A stretch of 14,208 nt of DNA, from contig CAKUBN010000055.1 in assembly GCA_934643185.1 (NCBI GenBank), positions 1 to 14,208 of the forward strand. The letters are read 5' to 3'. Position 1 is the stretch's first letter. Each line of letters opens with the position of its first letter. Below, one piece after another: positions 7,186 to 13,982 of the stretch. A program made the translations under genes and the position numbers. The notes under the pieces are model-generated. The model saw only the letters and a list, made by a program, of their open reading frames with translations, made no database searches and had not been told where the DNA came from. This DNA is from an uncultured Eubacteriales bacterium (GTDB lineage: Bacteria; Bacillota; Clostridia; Oscillospirales; Acutalibacteraceae).

Positions 7186-7230
7186 AAAAAGCCTTATTCT
7201 TCCCTCTTTTGGGTTGAATAAGGCTTTTTT
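7186..7230. terminator. Bidirectional terminator between cupin and AraC genes
   Basis: A perfect 14-bp stem (7186-7199 with 7216-7229) flanked by A-run and T-run, so it works in both directions. It ends the cupin gene on the plus strand and the convergent AraC gene on the minus strand. Confidence 0.93.
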
Positions 7231-7241
7231 CTTTGCTTATT

Positions 7242-8021
7242 TCAGCGCCGTGCACGGCGGTATGCGGCGGGCGTTTCGCCGGTGATGCGCTTAAACTGTC
7301 GGATAAAATGATACGGGTCCGCATACCCGCTGCGTTCCGCAATTTCCGTGATGGGCAGGTCGTTTCCGGAAAGTAACAAGGATTGCGCGTAACGAATGCG
7401 CGCTTCGATCAGGTCGCGCATGGGTGACGTGCCAAACACGGCGCGGTACAGCGCGTGCAGGTGCGAAGCGCTGACCGAAGCAAGCGATGCCATTTGCGGT
7501 ACGGTCCAGTGCTTTTCCGGGTCGGAAAGTACCGTGTGGCGCAGATTCTGCATCTTCTCCCTATCCGCACGACTGACCGTGGGCAGGTAGCTTTCTTCCG
7601 CTATGGCACGGGAAAACCGCACAAGAAATTCCGTGGTGTAGGCGTCTAATAAATCATCGCGAAACGGCTCATCGGAGAAAAACGCAGCTTCTGTTTTTCT
7701 GAAAATGCCGGAGATAAACTCTGCTGTACGCGGGTAAAGCAGCGTGTTTTCGGGAATATGATAGCGCAAAAGCTGTGCATGAAAGCCCGGTTCAAAATGT
7801 GCCCAGTTGTGGATGAGCTCTTCTTCGGAGTGGAACCACTGCGGCTCATCCGGCGTGTAGAAAATGCACGCACCCGGCCGTGTTATCACTTTTTCACCGT
7901 TTATCACGATCTCCACGCTGTTCATGAAGTGCAAAAACGTGTAGGTTTCAATGCCGGTTGGACGCACAAGCGTGAACCCGGCCTTCTCCGGCCAATCGTG
8001 CCGAATGTCTGTGATCTCCAT
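7242..8021 (-). CDS. AraC-family transcriptional regulator
   Basis: A 259-aa protein with an N-terminal sugar-sensing cupin-like region (about 15-90; MNSVEIVINGEKVITRPG is a typical strand-turn-strand segment) and two C-terminal helix-turn-helix motifs, about 173-197 and 222-246. The family signature GYADPYHFIRQFKRITGETP ends the protein. ATG 8021 is preferred because GGGAGG lies seven bases upstream; an adjacent in-frame TTG at 8024 is possible but unneeded. The gene is divergent from the GH2 glycosidase, the usual arrangement for a local activator of a sugar-degrading gene, and direct repeats in the shared intergenic region fit AraC-type half-sites. The ligand is probably a product of the glycosidase; this is inferred. 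Confidence 0.93.
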   Translation of the reverse strand: MEITDIRHDWPEKAGFTLVRPTGIETYTFLHFMNSVEIVINGEKVITRPGACIFYTPDEPQWFHSEEELIHNWAHFEPGFHAQLLRYHIPENTLLYPRTAEFISGIFRKTEAAFFSDEPFRDDLLDAYTTEFLVRFSRAIAEESYLPTVSRADREKMQNLRHTVLSDPEKHWTVPQMASLASVSASHLHALYRAVFGTSPMRDLIEARIRYAQSLLLSGNDLPITEIAERSGYADPYHFIRQFKRITGETPAAYRRARR

Positions 8022-8042
8022 CAAACCGCCTCCCTTGCGTTC

Positions 8043-8071
8043 ATTATACCTGAAAATTTTCTATGCCGCAA
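8043..8071 (-). promoter_or_regulatory. Promoter of the AraC-family regulator
   Basis: On the minus strand TTGCGG (8066-8071), a 17-base spacer and perfect TATAAT (8043-8048). The leader is very short, with the ribosome binding site only a few bases after the expected start of transcription. Confidence 0.5.
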
Positions 8072-8096
8072 TAGAATAAGTCAATTTTCGCGCATG

Positions 8097-8127
8097 ATAC
8101 GGCATTGTATTTTATACGGATATTGCG
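8097..8127. promoter_or_regulatory. Candidate AraC-type operator (two imperfect direct repeats)
   Basis: ATACGGCATTG at 8097-8107 and ATACGGATATTG at 8114-8125 repeat with a 17-base period and overlap the -35 region of the rightward promoter. Direct repeats at about this spacing next to the -35 are usual for AraC-family activators. Binding by the adjacent regulator is inferred. Confidence 0.4.
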
Positions 8128-8133
8128 TACAAT
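8105..8133 (+). promoter_or_regulatory. Promoter of the GH2 glycosidase gene
   Basis: TTGTAT (8105-8110), a 17-base spacer and TACAAT (8128-8133). The -35 lies within the repeat proposed as operator. It leaves a leader of about 70 bases before ATG 8209. Confidence 0.55.
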
Positions 8134-8208
8134 GAAACCGTAGTTAAAAAATGAAAGCACGGCAGCAGCTTGGCTTTGCCGGCTTTTGGGGAAAGGATGC
8201 ATGAAATC

Positions 8209-9915
8209 ATGAATACAATACCGAGAAAAGAATACCCGCGCCCGCAGTTTGCGCGTGAAAATTGGATGAACCTGAACGGCACCTGGGCATTTGAGATCGA
8301 TAACGGCCGCAGCGGCGAGGCCAGAGGACTGCAGAAGGTCGGCACAGCGCTGAGCGGTGAGATCACCGTGCCGTTCTGCCCGGAAAGCGAGCTTTCCGGC
8401 GTACAGCACACAGACTTTATGTACGGCGTTTGGTATAAGCGCACCGTAACCGTTACGGAGGAGCAGCTGAAGGGCCGCGCTGTGCTGCATTTTGGCGCTG
8501 TAGATTATTGCGCAAAAGCTTTTGTGAACGGCGAGCTCGCCGGTACGCATAAGGGCGGCTATGTCTCGTTTGAATTTGACGTGACCGCGCTCCTCAAAGC
8601 AGGCGAAAACGAAATTGCTGTTTACGCAGAGGATAACACCCGCGACCGCTTGATCCCGAGCGGTAAGCAGAGCGATCAGTACAACTCCTACGGCTGCATG
8701 TACACGCGTACAACGGGCATTTGGCAGACCGTTTGGCTGGAGTTCACCCCCGCCGCCTACATTTCCCGCGTGCAGTATTACCCGAACATCACAGCCGGCA
8801 CGGTGACCGTAACGGCAGAGCTTGTCGGCACTGCAAAGCTTACAGCAACGGCATCGTTTGAGGGCAAGGAAATGGGCAGCTACACGACGGAAAGCGCCTG
8901 CGGCACGCACACTTTCACGATCGCACTGAACGAAAAGCACCTGTGGGACGTCGGCTGCGGCAATCTGTACGATGTTGCGTTTACGTTTGGCGAAGACAAT
9001 GTAAAGAGCTATTTTGGCCTGCGCGAAGTGCGCTTGGATGGCCACAAATTCCTGATCAACGGCCGCTCTGTGTTCCAGCGCCTTGTGCTCGACCAGGGCT
9101 TCTACCCGGACGGCATTTACACCGCGCCGAGCGACGAAGCGCTTGAAAATGATATTAAACTCTCCCTTGCCGTCGGCTTCAACGGCGCCAGACTGCACGA
9201 AAAGATTTTTGAGGAGCGCTTCCTCTACCATGCCGACCGTCTCGGTTACATCGTTTGGGGCGAATTCCCGAACTGGGGCCTAGATGTTTCCTATGCCGAT
9301 TCCGTTTACGGCATTCTGCCCGAGTGGACGGAGGAGATCCGCCGCGATTTCAACCACCCCGCTATCGTCGGCTGGTGCCCGTACAACGAGACATGGGACA
9401 CCGCCGGCAGAAAGCAGTTTGACGGCGCGCTCGATATTGTATACAGAGCGACAAAAGCGCTTGACCCCACCCGTCCGTGCATCGATACGAGCGGCAACTA
9501 CCACGTGGCGACCGATATTTTCTGCGTACACGATTACGAACAGAACCCGGAGATCTTCAAGGCGCATTACGATAAACTGATGACCGAGGGCACGCTGTTT
9601 GATAACCATGCACACCGCCAGACCTATAAGGGTGAGGCGACGTTTGTCAGCGAATACGGCGGCATTCAGTGGAGCCAGGACGAGACCGGATGGGGCTATG
9701 GCACTGGCCCGAAGACCGAAGAGGAGTTCCTCGCACGCTTCAAGGGACTTACCGATGCGCTGCTCGATAACAGCGAGATGTTCGGCCTTTGCTATACGCA
9801 GCTGACCGACGTGGAGCAGGAGCAGAACGGCCTTTACACCTACCAGAGAAAGCCGAAGTTTGACCCCGCGTTTTTCCACGGCGTTTTAAGCCGCAAAGCC
9901 GCGATCGAAGACTAA
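8209..9915 (+). CDS. Glycoside hydrolase family 2 protein (beta-galactosidase/beta-glucuronidase-like)
   Basis: A 568-aa GH2 enzyme with the normal domain order: jelly-roll sugar-binding domain (about 10-180), immunoglobulin-like domain (about 182-272) and TIM-barrel catalytic domain (about 275-568). The acid/base is Glu394 in GWCPYNETW and the nucleophile Glu482 in SEYGG, both present, so it should be active. No signal peptide is seen, so it would act on imported oligosaccharides in the cytoplasm. ATG 8209 follows GAAAGG at 8191-8196 with a longish 12-base gap. An in-frame ATG at 8197 directly abuts the Shine-Dalgarno sequence and is less likely. It is divergent from the AraC regulator. It is shorter than LacZ and lacks its C-terminal domains. 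Beta-galactosidase, beta-glucuronidase and related activities cannot be told apart from sequence by eye. Confidence 0.92.
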   Translation: MNTIPRKEYPRPQFARENWMNLNGTWAFEIDNGRSGEARGLQKVGTALSGEITVPFCPESELSGVQHTDFMYGVWYKRTVTVTEEQLKGRAVLHFGAVDYCAKAFVNGELAGTHKGGYVSFEFDVTALLKAGENEIAVYAEDNTRDRLIPSGKQSDQYNSYGCMYTRTTGIWQTVWLEFTPAAYISRVQYYPNITAGTVTVTAELVGTAKLTATASFEGKEMGSYTTESACGTHTFTIALNEKHLWDVGCGNLYDVAFTFGEDNVKSYFGLREVRLDGHKFLINGRSVFQRLVLDQGFYPDGIYTAPSDEALENDIKLSLAVGFNGARLHEKIFEERFLYHADRLGYIVWGEFPNWGLDVSYADSVYGILPEWTEEIRRDFNHPAIVGWCPYNETWDTAGRKQFDGALDIVYRATKALDPTRPCIDTSGNYHVATDIFCVHDYEQNPEIFKAHYDKLMTEGTLFDNHAHRQTYKGEATFVSEYGGIQWSQDETGWGYGTGPKTEEEFLARFKGLTDALLDNSEMFGLCYTQLTDVEQEQNGLYTYQRKPKFDPAFFHGVLSRKAAIED

Positions 9916-9929
9916 CAGATAAAGTTTTA

Positions 9930-9962
9930 TGCCCGCAGTTTTTCCGCTGCGGGCACTTTTTT
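9930..9962 (+). terminator. Rho-independent terminator of the GH2 gene
   Basis: A perfect 9-bp stem (9930-9938 with 9947-9955), loop of 8, followed by CTTTTTT, 15 bases after the GH2 stop codon. Confidence 0.9.
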
Positions 9963-9990
9963 ATCAAAATACAGAAAATTTGTCGGTTTT

Positions 9991-10030
9991 CGTCACACGT
10001 ACGTCACAAAGTCATAGTATCCTATATAAT
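9991..10030 (+). promoter_or_regulatory. Promoter of the membrane-anchored protein, with an 11-bp direct repeat
   Basis: Perfect TATAAT at 10025-10030 and a -35-like GTCACA at 10003-10008 with a 16-base spacer. CGTCAC occurs at 9991-9996 and again at 10002-10007, exactly 11 bases apart, so that the second copy overlaps the -35. Such helical-turn repeats are typical of response-regulator sites of the OmpR/PhoB type; the regulator is not identified. Confidence 0.55.
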
Positions 10031-10077
10031 AGAGTAATTTTGGGTAACAGACTTTGCTGCCCAATACATACTGTTCT

Positions 10078-10083
10078 GAGGAG
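10078..10083 (+). promoter_or_regulatory. Ribosome binding site that sets the start at 10091
   Basis: GAGGAG seven bases before ATG 10091. The longer in-frame extension back to 9929 crosses the GH2 terminator and the promoter, so it is not coding. Confidence 0.75.
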
Positions 10084-10090
10084 CGTATTT

Positions 10091-11002
10091 ATGCCGCAAA
10101 ATCACTTTAGAGAACCTGAAAATCGACGGGAGCGCCTCTTCTCTGCCCTGCCGGTCATTTTGCCTGTGGCAGCTGTGGCGATATCAGCCGCTGTATTCAG
10201 TGCACTGCTTTTGCAGGGAAACCACGTGGAAAGCGTAGAGGAACCCGTCACGTCATACAGTGTGACCATCGGCGCTGACGACGAAAGCGTGGAGATGTAT
10301 GTCTACGATGAAAGCGAAGACGCAGCGGAAGACACCGAAGCAGATGCCGGAAACGAAGCTTCTCAAGCAGAGGCCACGTCTTCCTATGCCGCGAAAGAGC
10401 GCATTTTGCCGGCTGGCGAAGTAGAAGACACCGCAGAGCTTGTAGATGCATACAGCTCTGTGCCATTATTTGTTTCCAGCGGCAATCTTGCGGAGCAAGG
10501 CGTGCAGACACGGCTTGAGCTGCTTGAAGATTATTTTCCAAACGGCATGTACTGGAACCATGTCGGTGTGGACACAAGCGAAATGACGGCAGACGAAATT
10601 GCCATGTGCGTTACAGACACGCCGTGCAACCATTCTGTTTATGGTTATGGAAACTGCAACATTTATAATGGACTGATGGATGATTTCTTCCCGCAATACG
10701 GAGACGAAATGCAATGCCTCGGCTACGTTTCCATCATCAGCGACCTGCTGTTCGGCTACGATGCACCGATCACGGAGTTTTACGACTTTGACGAGTTGCG
10801 CATCGGCGATCATATCCGCATGGGTTGGTATGAGCACTCGATGATCGTGACGGACATCGACTGGGATACCGATACCATCACCGTGACGGAAGTAAATGCA
10901 GATTACGAAAACTGCCAGATCTCCTGGGGTCGACAAATCACCCGCAGCGAGCTTTTCGGCATGGAAGGCGACCTTACCTATTACACGCGCTACGCAAATT
11001 GA
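10091..11002 (+). CDS. Membrane-anchored protein with putative cysteine-hydrolase (CHAP/NlpC-P60-like) domain
   Basis: A 303-aa protein. One hydrophobic segment at about 17-41 follows a basic N-terminus (RRERLF), giving a type II membrane anchor or uncleaved signal, so the rest faces outward. Residues about 48-110 are a low-complexity acidic linker rich in Glu, Asp, Ala and Ser. The C-terminal domain (about 143-300) has MQCLGYVSIISDLLFG with Cys209, WYEHSMIV with His249, and TVTEVNADYENCQISWGR with Glu267 and Asn269. The order Cys...His...polar residue and the short beta-strands resemble CHAP/NlpC-P60 hydrolases that cut peptidoglycan or amide bonds. This assignment is by pattern, not by a strong signature. 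It is monocistronic. Cys209 gives way to Leu rather than the usual Trp after it. A structural role without catalysis cannot be excluded. Confidence 0.8.
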   Translation: MPQNHFREPENRRERLFSALPVILPVAAVAISAAVFSALLLQGNHVESVEEPVTSYSVTIGADDESVEMYVYDESEDAAEDTEADAGNEASQAEATSSYAAKERILPAGEVEDTAELVDAYSSVPLFVSSGNLAEQGVQTRLELLEDYFPNGMYWNHVGVDTSEMTADEIAMCVTDTPCNHSVYGYGNCNIYNGLMDDFFPQYGDEMQCLGYVSIISDLLFGYDAPITEFYDFDELRIGDHIRMGWYEHSMIVTDIDWDTDTITVTEVNADYENCQISWGRQITRSELFGMEGDLTYYTRYAN

Positions 11003-11018
11003 AAATCGGTTGTTCTGC

Positions 11019-11060
11019 GCCTCGGCAAGATTTTGATGTCTTGTCGGGGCACATTTTATA
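11019..11060 (+). terminator. Probable terminator of the membrane-anchored protein gene
   Basis: A 12-bp stem with two G-U pairs (11019-11030 with 11039-11050) and an 8-base loop, followed by an interrupted T-rich tract. It is weaker than the other terminators here. Confidence 0.5.
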
Positions 11061-11092
11061 TTTTCCAAAAGTTATACGATACAAAAACACCC

Positions 11093-11129
11093 CGAACGAC
11101 GCAAAATCGTTCGGGGTGTGCTGATTCAG
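11093..11129 (-). terminator. Rho-independent terminator of the rpsB-tsf operon
   Basis: A perfect 13-bp stem (11097-11109 with 11117-11129) followed on the minus strand by a run of T, just downstream of tsf. Confidence 0.93.
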
Positions 11130-11137
11130 AGAATCAA

Positions 11138-12058
11138 TTATTTAACCATGTTGGCAACTTCGCTTGCGAAATCGTCGTTTCTCTTCTCGAGGCCTTCGCC
11201 CTTCTCGAAGCGAACGAAATCCGTAACCTTCATCGTGCCGCCGGCCTTCTTTGCTTCCTCAGCAATGTACTGCTCAACGGAGAGGTCGCCGTTCTTAACG
11301 AACGCCTGCTGCAGGAGGCAGTTGTTCTCATAGAACTTGCCGATTCTGCCGGTAACCATCTTCTCGATGATGTTCTGCGGCTTCTTGGAGTTCTTCGGGT
11401 CGTTCTGGATCTGTGCCATGAGGATCTCTTTTTCCTTATCGAGAGCCTCTGCCGGAACCGTGGACTTATCGAGGTAAGCCGGGTTCAGAGCAGCGATCTG
11501 CATAGCAACGTCCTTACCGCACTCGGTGAGGATCTCTGCCGGAACATTCTCAGTCTCGAAGCGAACGAGAACGCCGATTCTGCCGCCGCCGTGTACATAA
11601 GCAACACAGTCGCCCTCGTAACGAACGAAACGACGGATCTTGATGTTCTCGCCGATCGTCAGGATCTTATCCTTCAGCATAGCGTCAACGGTCATATCAG
11701 AGCCGTGTGCCTTGCAAGCGAGGAGAGCCTCAACGTCTGCCGGGTTCTCATAGATAACGGTCTCAGCGCAGGTCTTAACGAAATCGATGAACTGAGCGTT
11801 CTTCGCAACGAAGTCGGTCTCAGCGTTAACTTCGATGACAACACCGACTTTGCCGCACTCGCTGACCATAGCGTATGCAACACCCTCAGCCGCGATACGG
11901 CTTGCCTTCTTAACGGAAGCTGCAAGGCCCTTCTCACGGAGGATCTCGGTTGCCTTTTCTACATCGCCCTCAGCTTCTGTGAGAGCCTTTTTGCAATCCA
12001 TCATGCCGCAGCCTGTCTTAGCGCGCAGATCTGCAACGTCCTTAGCTGTGAAATTCAT
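11138..12058 (-). CDS. tsf: Translation elongation factor Ts
   Basis: A 306-aa EF-Ts, the nucleotide-exchange factor that releases GDP from EF-Tu during translation. The N-terminal UBA-like domain has TGCGMMDCKKAL at 15-26 (most relatives have TGAGMMDCKKAL), and the EF-Tu-contacting TDFV motif is at 81-84 (TDFVAKN). Length is normal for Bacillota. ATG 12058 is the family start (MNFTAKDVADLR). A GGTGAT element lies close upstream, with AAGGAA further back, so the Shine-Dalgarno sequence is weaker than for rpsB. It follows rpsB by 70 bases on the same strand, the conserved bacterial arrangement, and shares its promoter. Cytoplasmic. Confidence 0.98.
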   Translation of the reverse strand: MNFTAKDVADLRAKTGCGMMDCKKALTEAEGDVEKATEILREKGLAASVKKASRIAAEGVAYAMVSECGKVGVVIEVNAETDFVAKNAQFIDFVKTCAETVIYENPADVEALLACKAHGSDMTVDAMLKDKILTIGENIKIRRFVRYEGDCVAYVHGGGRIGVLVRFETENVPAEILTECGKDVAMQIAALNPAYLDKSTVPAEALDKEKEILMAQIQNDPKNSKKPQNIIEKMVTGRIGKFYENNCLLQQAFVKNGDLSVEQYIAEEAKKAGGTMKVTDFVRFEKGEGLEKRNDDFASEVANMVK

Positions 12059-12128
12059 TTCAAATCACCATTCCTTGTAGAATCTAAAACTCTATATCGA
12101 ACAAAAGGAATTCTTAAACGAATTTAAA

Positions 12129-12866
12129 TTATTCCTCGGTCTCAGCAGCAGCTTCTTCGGTCTCCTCAGCTGCAGCGCCCATGCGGCCCTCGCGGCCTTC
12201 GATGATCGCGTTAGCCATAGCACCGGCGATGAGCTTAACAGCACGGATAGCATCGTCGTTGCCCGGGATGACATAGTCGATCTCGTCCGGATCGCAGTTG
12301 GTGTCGACGATTGCAACGATCGGAATACCGAGCTTCTTTGCTTCGGAAACAGCAATTCTTTCCTTTCTCGGGTCAACGATGAACAGTGCGCCCGGGAACT
12401 CCTTCATGTCCTTGATGCCGCCAAGGTACTTTTCGAGCTTCTCAATTTCGAGCTCGAGCTTGCTGACTTCCTTCTTCGGGAGCAGCTCAAAGGTACCGTC
12501 TTCCTGCATCTTGCGCAGCTGTGCAAGTCTCTGGATTCTGCGGCGAATGGTCGTGAAGTTGGTGAGCATGCCGCCCAGCCAACGAGCGTTTACATAGTAA
12601 GCGCCTGCACGGAGAGCCTCTTCCTTAACGGACTCCTGAGCCTGCTTCTTCGTGCCTACGAAGAGAACGCTCTTGCCTTCCATGGAAAGGTCACGAACGA
12701 AGTTGTAAGCCTCTTCGAGCTTCTTAACGGTCTTCTGCAGGTCGATGATGTAGATACCGTTTCTCTCCGTGAAGATGTACTGTGCCATCTTCGGGTTCCA
12801 TCTTCTTGTCTGGTGACCGAAGTGAACACCGGCCTCCAGAAGCTGCTTCATTGATACGACTGCCAT
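12129..12866 (-). CDS. rpsB: 30S ribosomal protein S2
   Basis: A 245-aa ribosomal protein S2 of the small subunit. The N-terminal signature MKQLLEAGVHFGHQTRRWNP occupies residues 6-25, and RWLGGMLTNFTTI and GALFIVDPRKE further on are equally typical. The C-terminus is an acidic Glu/Ala tail, common in this phylum. The start at 12866 is set by AAGGAGG at 12876-12882; an in-frame extension to 12980 would run through the leader hairpins. S2 is the assembly partner of S1-type proteins and is often autoregulated through its leader. It is the first gene of the rpsB-tsf operon. Confidence 0.98.
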   Translation of the reverse strand: MAVVSMKQLLEAGVHFGHQTRRWNPKMAQYIFTERNGIYIIDLQKTVKKLEEAYNFVRDLSMEGKSVLFVGTKKQAQESVKEEALRAGAYYVNARWLGGMLTNFTTIRRRIQRLAQLRKMQEDGTFELLPKKEVSKLELEIEKLEKYLGGIKDMKEFPGALFIVDPRKERIAVSEAKKLGIPIVAIVDTNCDPDEIDYVIPGNDDAIRAVKLIAGAMANAIIEGREGRMGAAAEETEEAAAETEE

Positions 12867-12875
12867 TTGAAAATA

Positions 12876-12882
12876 CCTCCTT
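12876..12882 (-). promoter_or_regulatory. Strong Shine-Dalgarno sequence of rpsB
   Basis: AAGGAGG on the minus strand nine bases before ATG 12866. It excludes the longer upstream in-frame start. Confidence 0.9.
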
Positions 12883-12920
12883 GGTTTTTCCTCCGCCGGG
12901 CCTAAATTTTTCGGGGAAAA

Positions 12921-12980
12921 CCGCATTTTGCGGCACCAATCCGAGACCTCGGCGTGCGTTTTTGCTTGCAGAACCTGCAA
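12921..12980 (-). promoter_or_regulatory. Structured 5' leader of rpsB (three small hairpins)
   Basis: Read on the minus strand, the roughly 120-base leader contains three short inverted repeats in a row: TTGCAG/CTGCAA (12966-12980), CCGAG/CTCGG (12941-12952) and CCGCA/TGCGG (12921-12933, followed by TTTT). A leader of this kind would fit autogenous control by S2, which is known in other bacteria. The match to a known rpsB leader class was not tested. Confidence 0.4.
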
Positions 12981-12991
12981 ATCGCTGAACT

Positions 12992-13020
12992 ATTATAGCA
13001 CAAGAGGGCAGGTAAAGCAA
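12992..13020 (-). promoter_or_regulatory. Extended -10 promoter of rpsB-tsf
   Basis: On the minus strand TTGCTT (13015-13020), a 17-base spacer and perfect TATAAT (12992-12997) preceded by TGC, which is the extended -10 form. It sits between the YlmC-family gene and the rpsB leader. Confidence 0.75.
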
Positions 13021-13027
13021 GTATTTT

Positions 13028-13318
13028 TTAACTGTTTTCAAAGAAATTTTGTAGGAAGCTGCGCTTCGGTGTCCGCTTTACGGGGATGTGATCGACAAGC
13101 ACGGCATCTTCCCCAATGGTCTTCACCGCACTCCATGGAATCACGCAGTCGTTCTCCCTGCCGAAAAGCCCGAAAAAGCGCGGCCGACCGTATACGACGA
13201 TCGCCGTAAGCGCCGCCTGCTGTGTGTCAAATTCAATATCGCCGAGATACCCGATGCGCGAGCCGTCCAAAACGCTGATGACCTCTCGCCCGTGCATTTC
13301 TCCGATGCGTTCTAACAT
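13028..13318 (-). CDS. YlmC/YmxH-family PRC-barrel protein
   Basis: A 96-aa single PRC-barrel protein. Residues 10-32 (GREVISVLDGSRIGYLGDIEF) and 47-62 (RFFGLFGRENDCVIPW) match the pattern of the YlmC/YmxH family of spore-forming Bacillota, with the conserved FGR and VIPW elements. Members are small, cytoplasmic, often annotated as sporulation proteins, and of unclear molecular function; PRC barrels commonly bind RNA or protein partners. The tail after residue 80 is basic and longer than in the Bacillus homologues. ATG 13318 has GGGGGAG three bases upstream. It lies immediately upstream of the rpsB promoter, with no obvious terminator in between. Confidence 0.88.
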   Translation of the reverse strand: MLERIGEMHGREVISVLDGSRIGYLGDIEFDTQQAALTAIVVYGRPRFFGLFGRENDCVIPWSAVKTIGEDAVLVDHIPVKRTPKRSFLQNFFENS

Positions 13319-13380
13319 ATTGCTCCCCCGTTTCGCCGTATTTTTCCGGTACAGCGTATGCGAAAGAACGTGAAATTATG

Positions 13381-13404
13381 AATGCACTTTAGAATGCACT
13401 TTAG
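13381..13404. repeat. Perfect tandem duplication of a 12-bp unit
   Basis: AATGCACTTTAG occurs twice head to tail (13381-13392, 13393-13404). The second copy contains the TAA stop codon of the three-TM protein (13403-13401 on the minus strand), and the first lies just past it, so the duplication does not change the protein. Confidence 0.95.
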
Positions 13405-13982
13405 TATAAATTTATATAATACCAGTTTTCCGCAAGCTTTTGCACATGTGCGGGGTCTTTGATGATCGTTTCGGGGTCTGCTTTTGTATACACGTAGCAG
13501 TAGTAATCGAAAGTGCTGCTGCGCTCCCGAAAGCAAATGGCAAGCTCGCCGTTTGTGCGGTAATAGTGGATCTCTCCGAGTGTTTTGGAAGCATCGTGCA
13601 GCACAGGCAAAAAGAATGCGTCTTCGGTATCGGTAAGCGTTGCGCTGATCTCCTCCGCGGTTTCTTGCATGGCGTCTTTATAAAAGAAAAAGCGCGCGTC
13701 TACAACCTGAATTCCCGCAAAGCCGATTAAAAACGCAAGCAAAAATACGCAGGCTACGGCGATCTGCTTTTGCTTTCTGAACAGCGATACAATGAGCTTT
13801 ACAAGCCACAAAACCAGCGTAAGCATTGCGAGCAGATCTTCCAGCATGCCATAGCAGCCGCCAAAGAAGATGCTCCACAGTTTATAGCCTACGAAAATCA
13901 CCGTGAACAGCACAATCATCACGGTCGATAAGTGCGGTAGTTTTTTCGGCTTCGGCACCGTCTCCATCGATTCCCTTTTCAT
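13401..13982 (-). CDS. Hypothetical three-TM membrane protein
   Basis: A 193-aa protein with no family I recognise. A short basic N-terminus (KPKKLPH) is followed by three hydrophobic segments at about 19-41, 48-68 and 73-93, then a soluble, aromatic-rich C-terminal domain of about 100 residues (YYCYVYTKADPE, then AENWYYINLY). By the positive-inside rule the Arg/Lys-rich loop at 68-73 (FRKQKQ) is cytoplasmic and the C-terminal domain probably extracytoplasmic. Its ATG overlaps the stop of the upstream SGNH hydrolase gene by four bases (ATGA), so the two are translationally coupled and probably act together at the cell envelope. Met6 is an alternative start. Confidence 0.75.
   Translation of the reverse strand: MKRESMETVPKPKKLPHLSTVMIVLFTVIFVGYKLWSIFFGGCYGMLEDLLAMLTLVLWLVKLIVSLFRKQKQIAVACVFLLAFLIGFAGIQVVDARFFFYKDAMQETAEEISATLTDTEDAFFLPVLHDASKTLGEIHYYRTNGELAICFRERSSTFDYYCYVYTKADPETIIKDPAHVQKLAENWYYINLY

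Noticed and set aside
11033..12127. 364-codon plus-strand frame across tsf
   Set aside because: Antisense to the certain tsf gene, with hydrophobic repetitive composition and a start within the terminator region.
12867..12980. N-terminal extension of rpsB
   Set aside because: It crosses the leader hairpins and ignores the AAGGAGG nine bases before ATG 12866.
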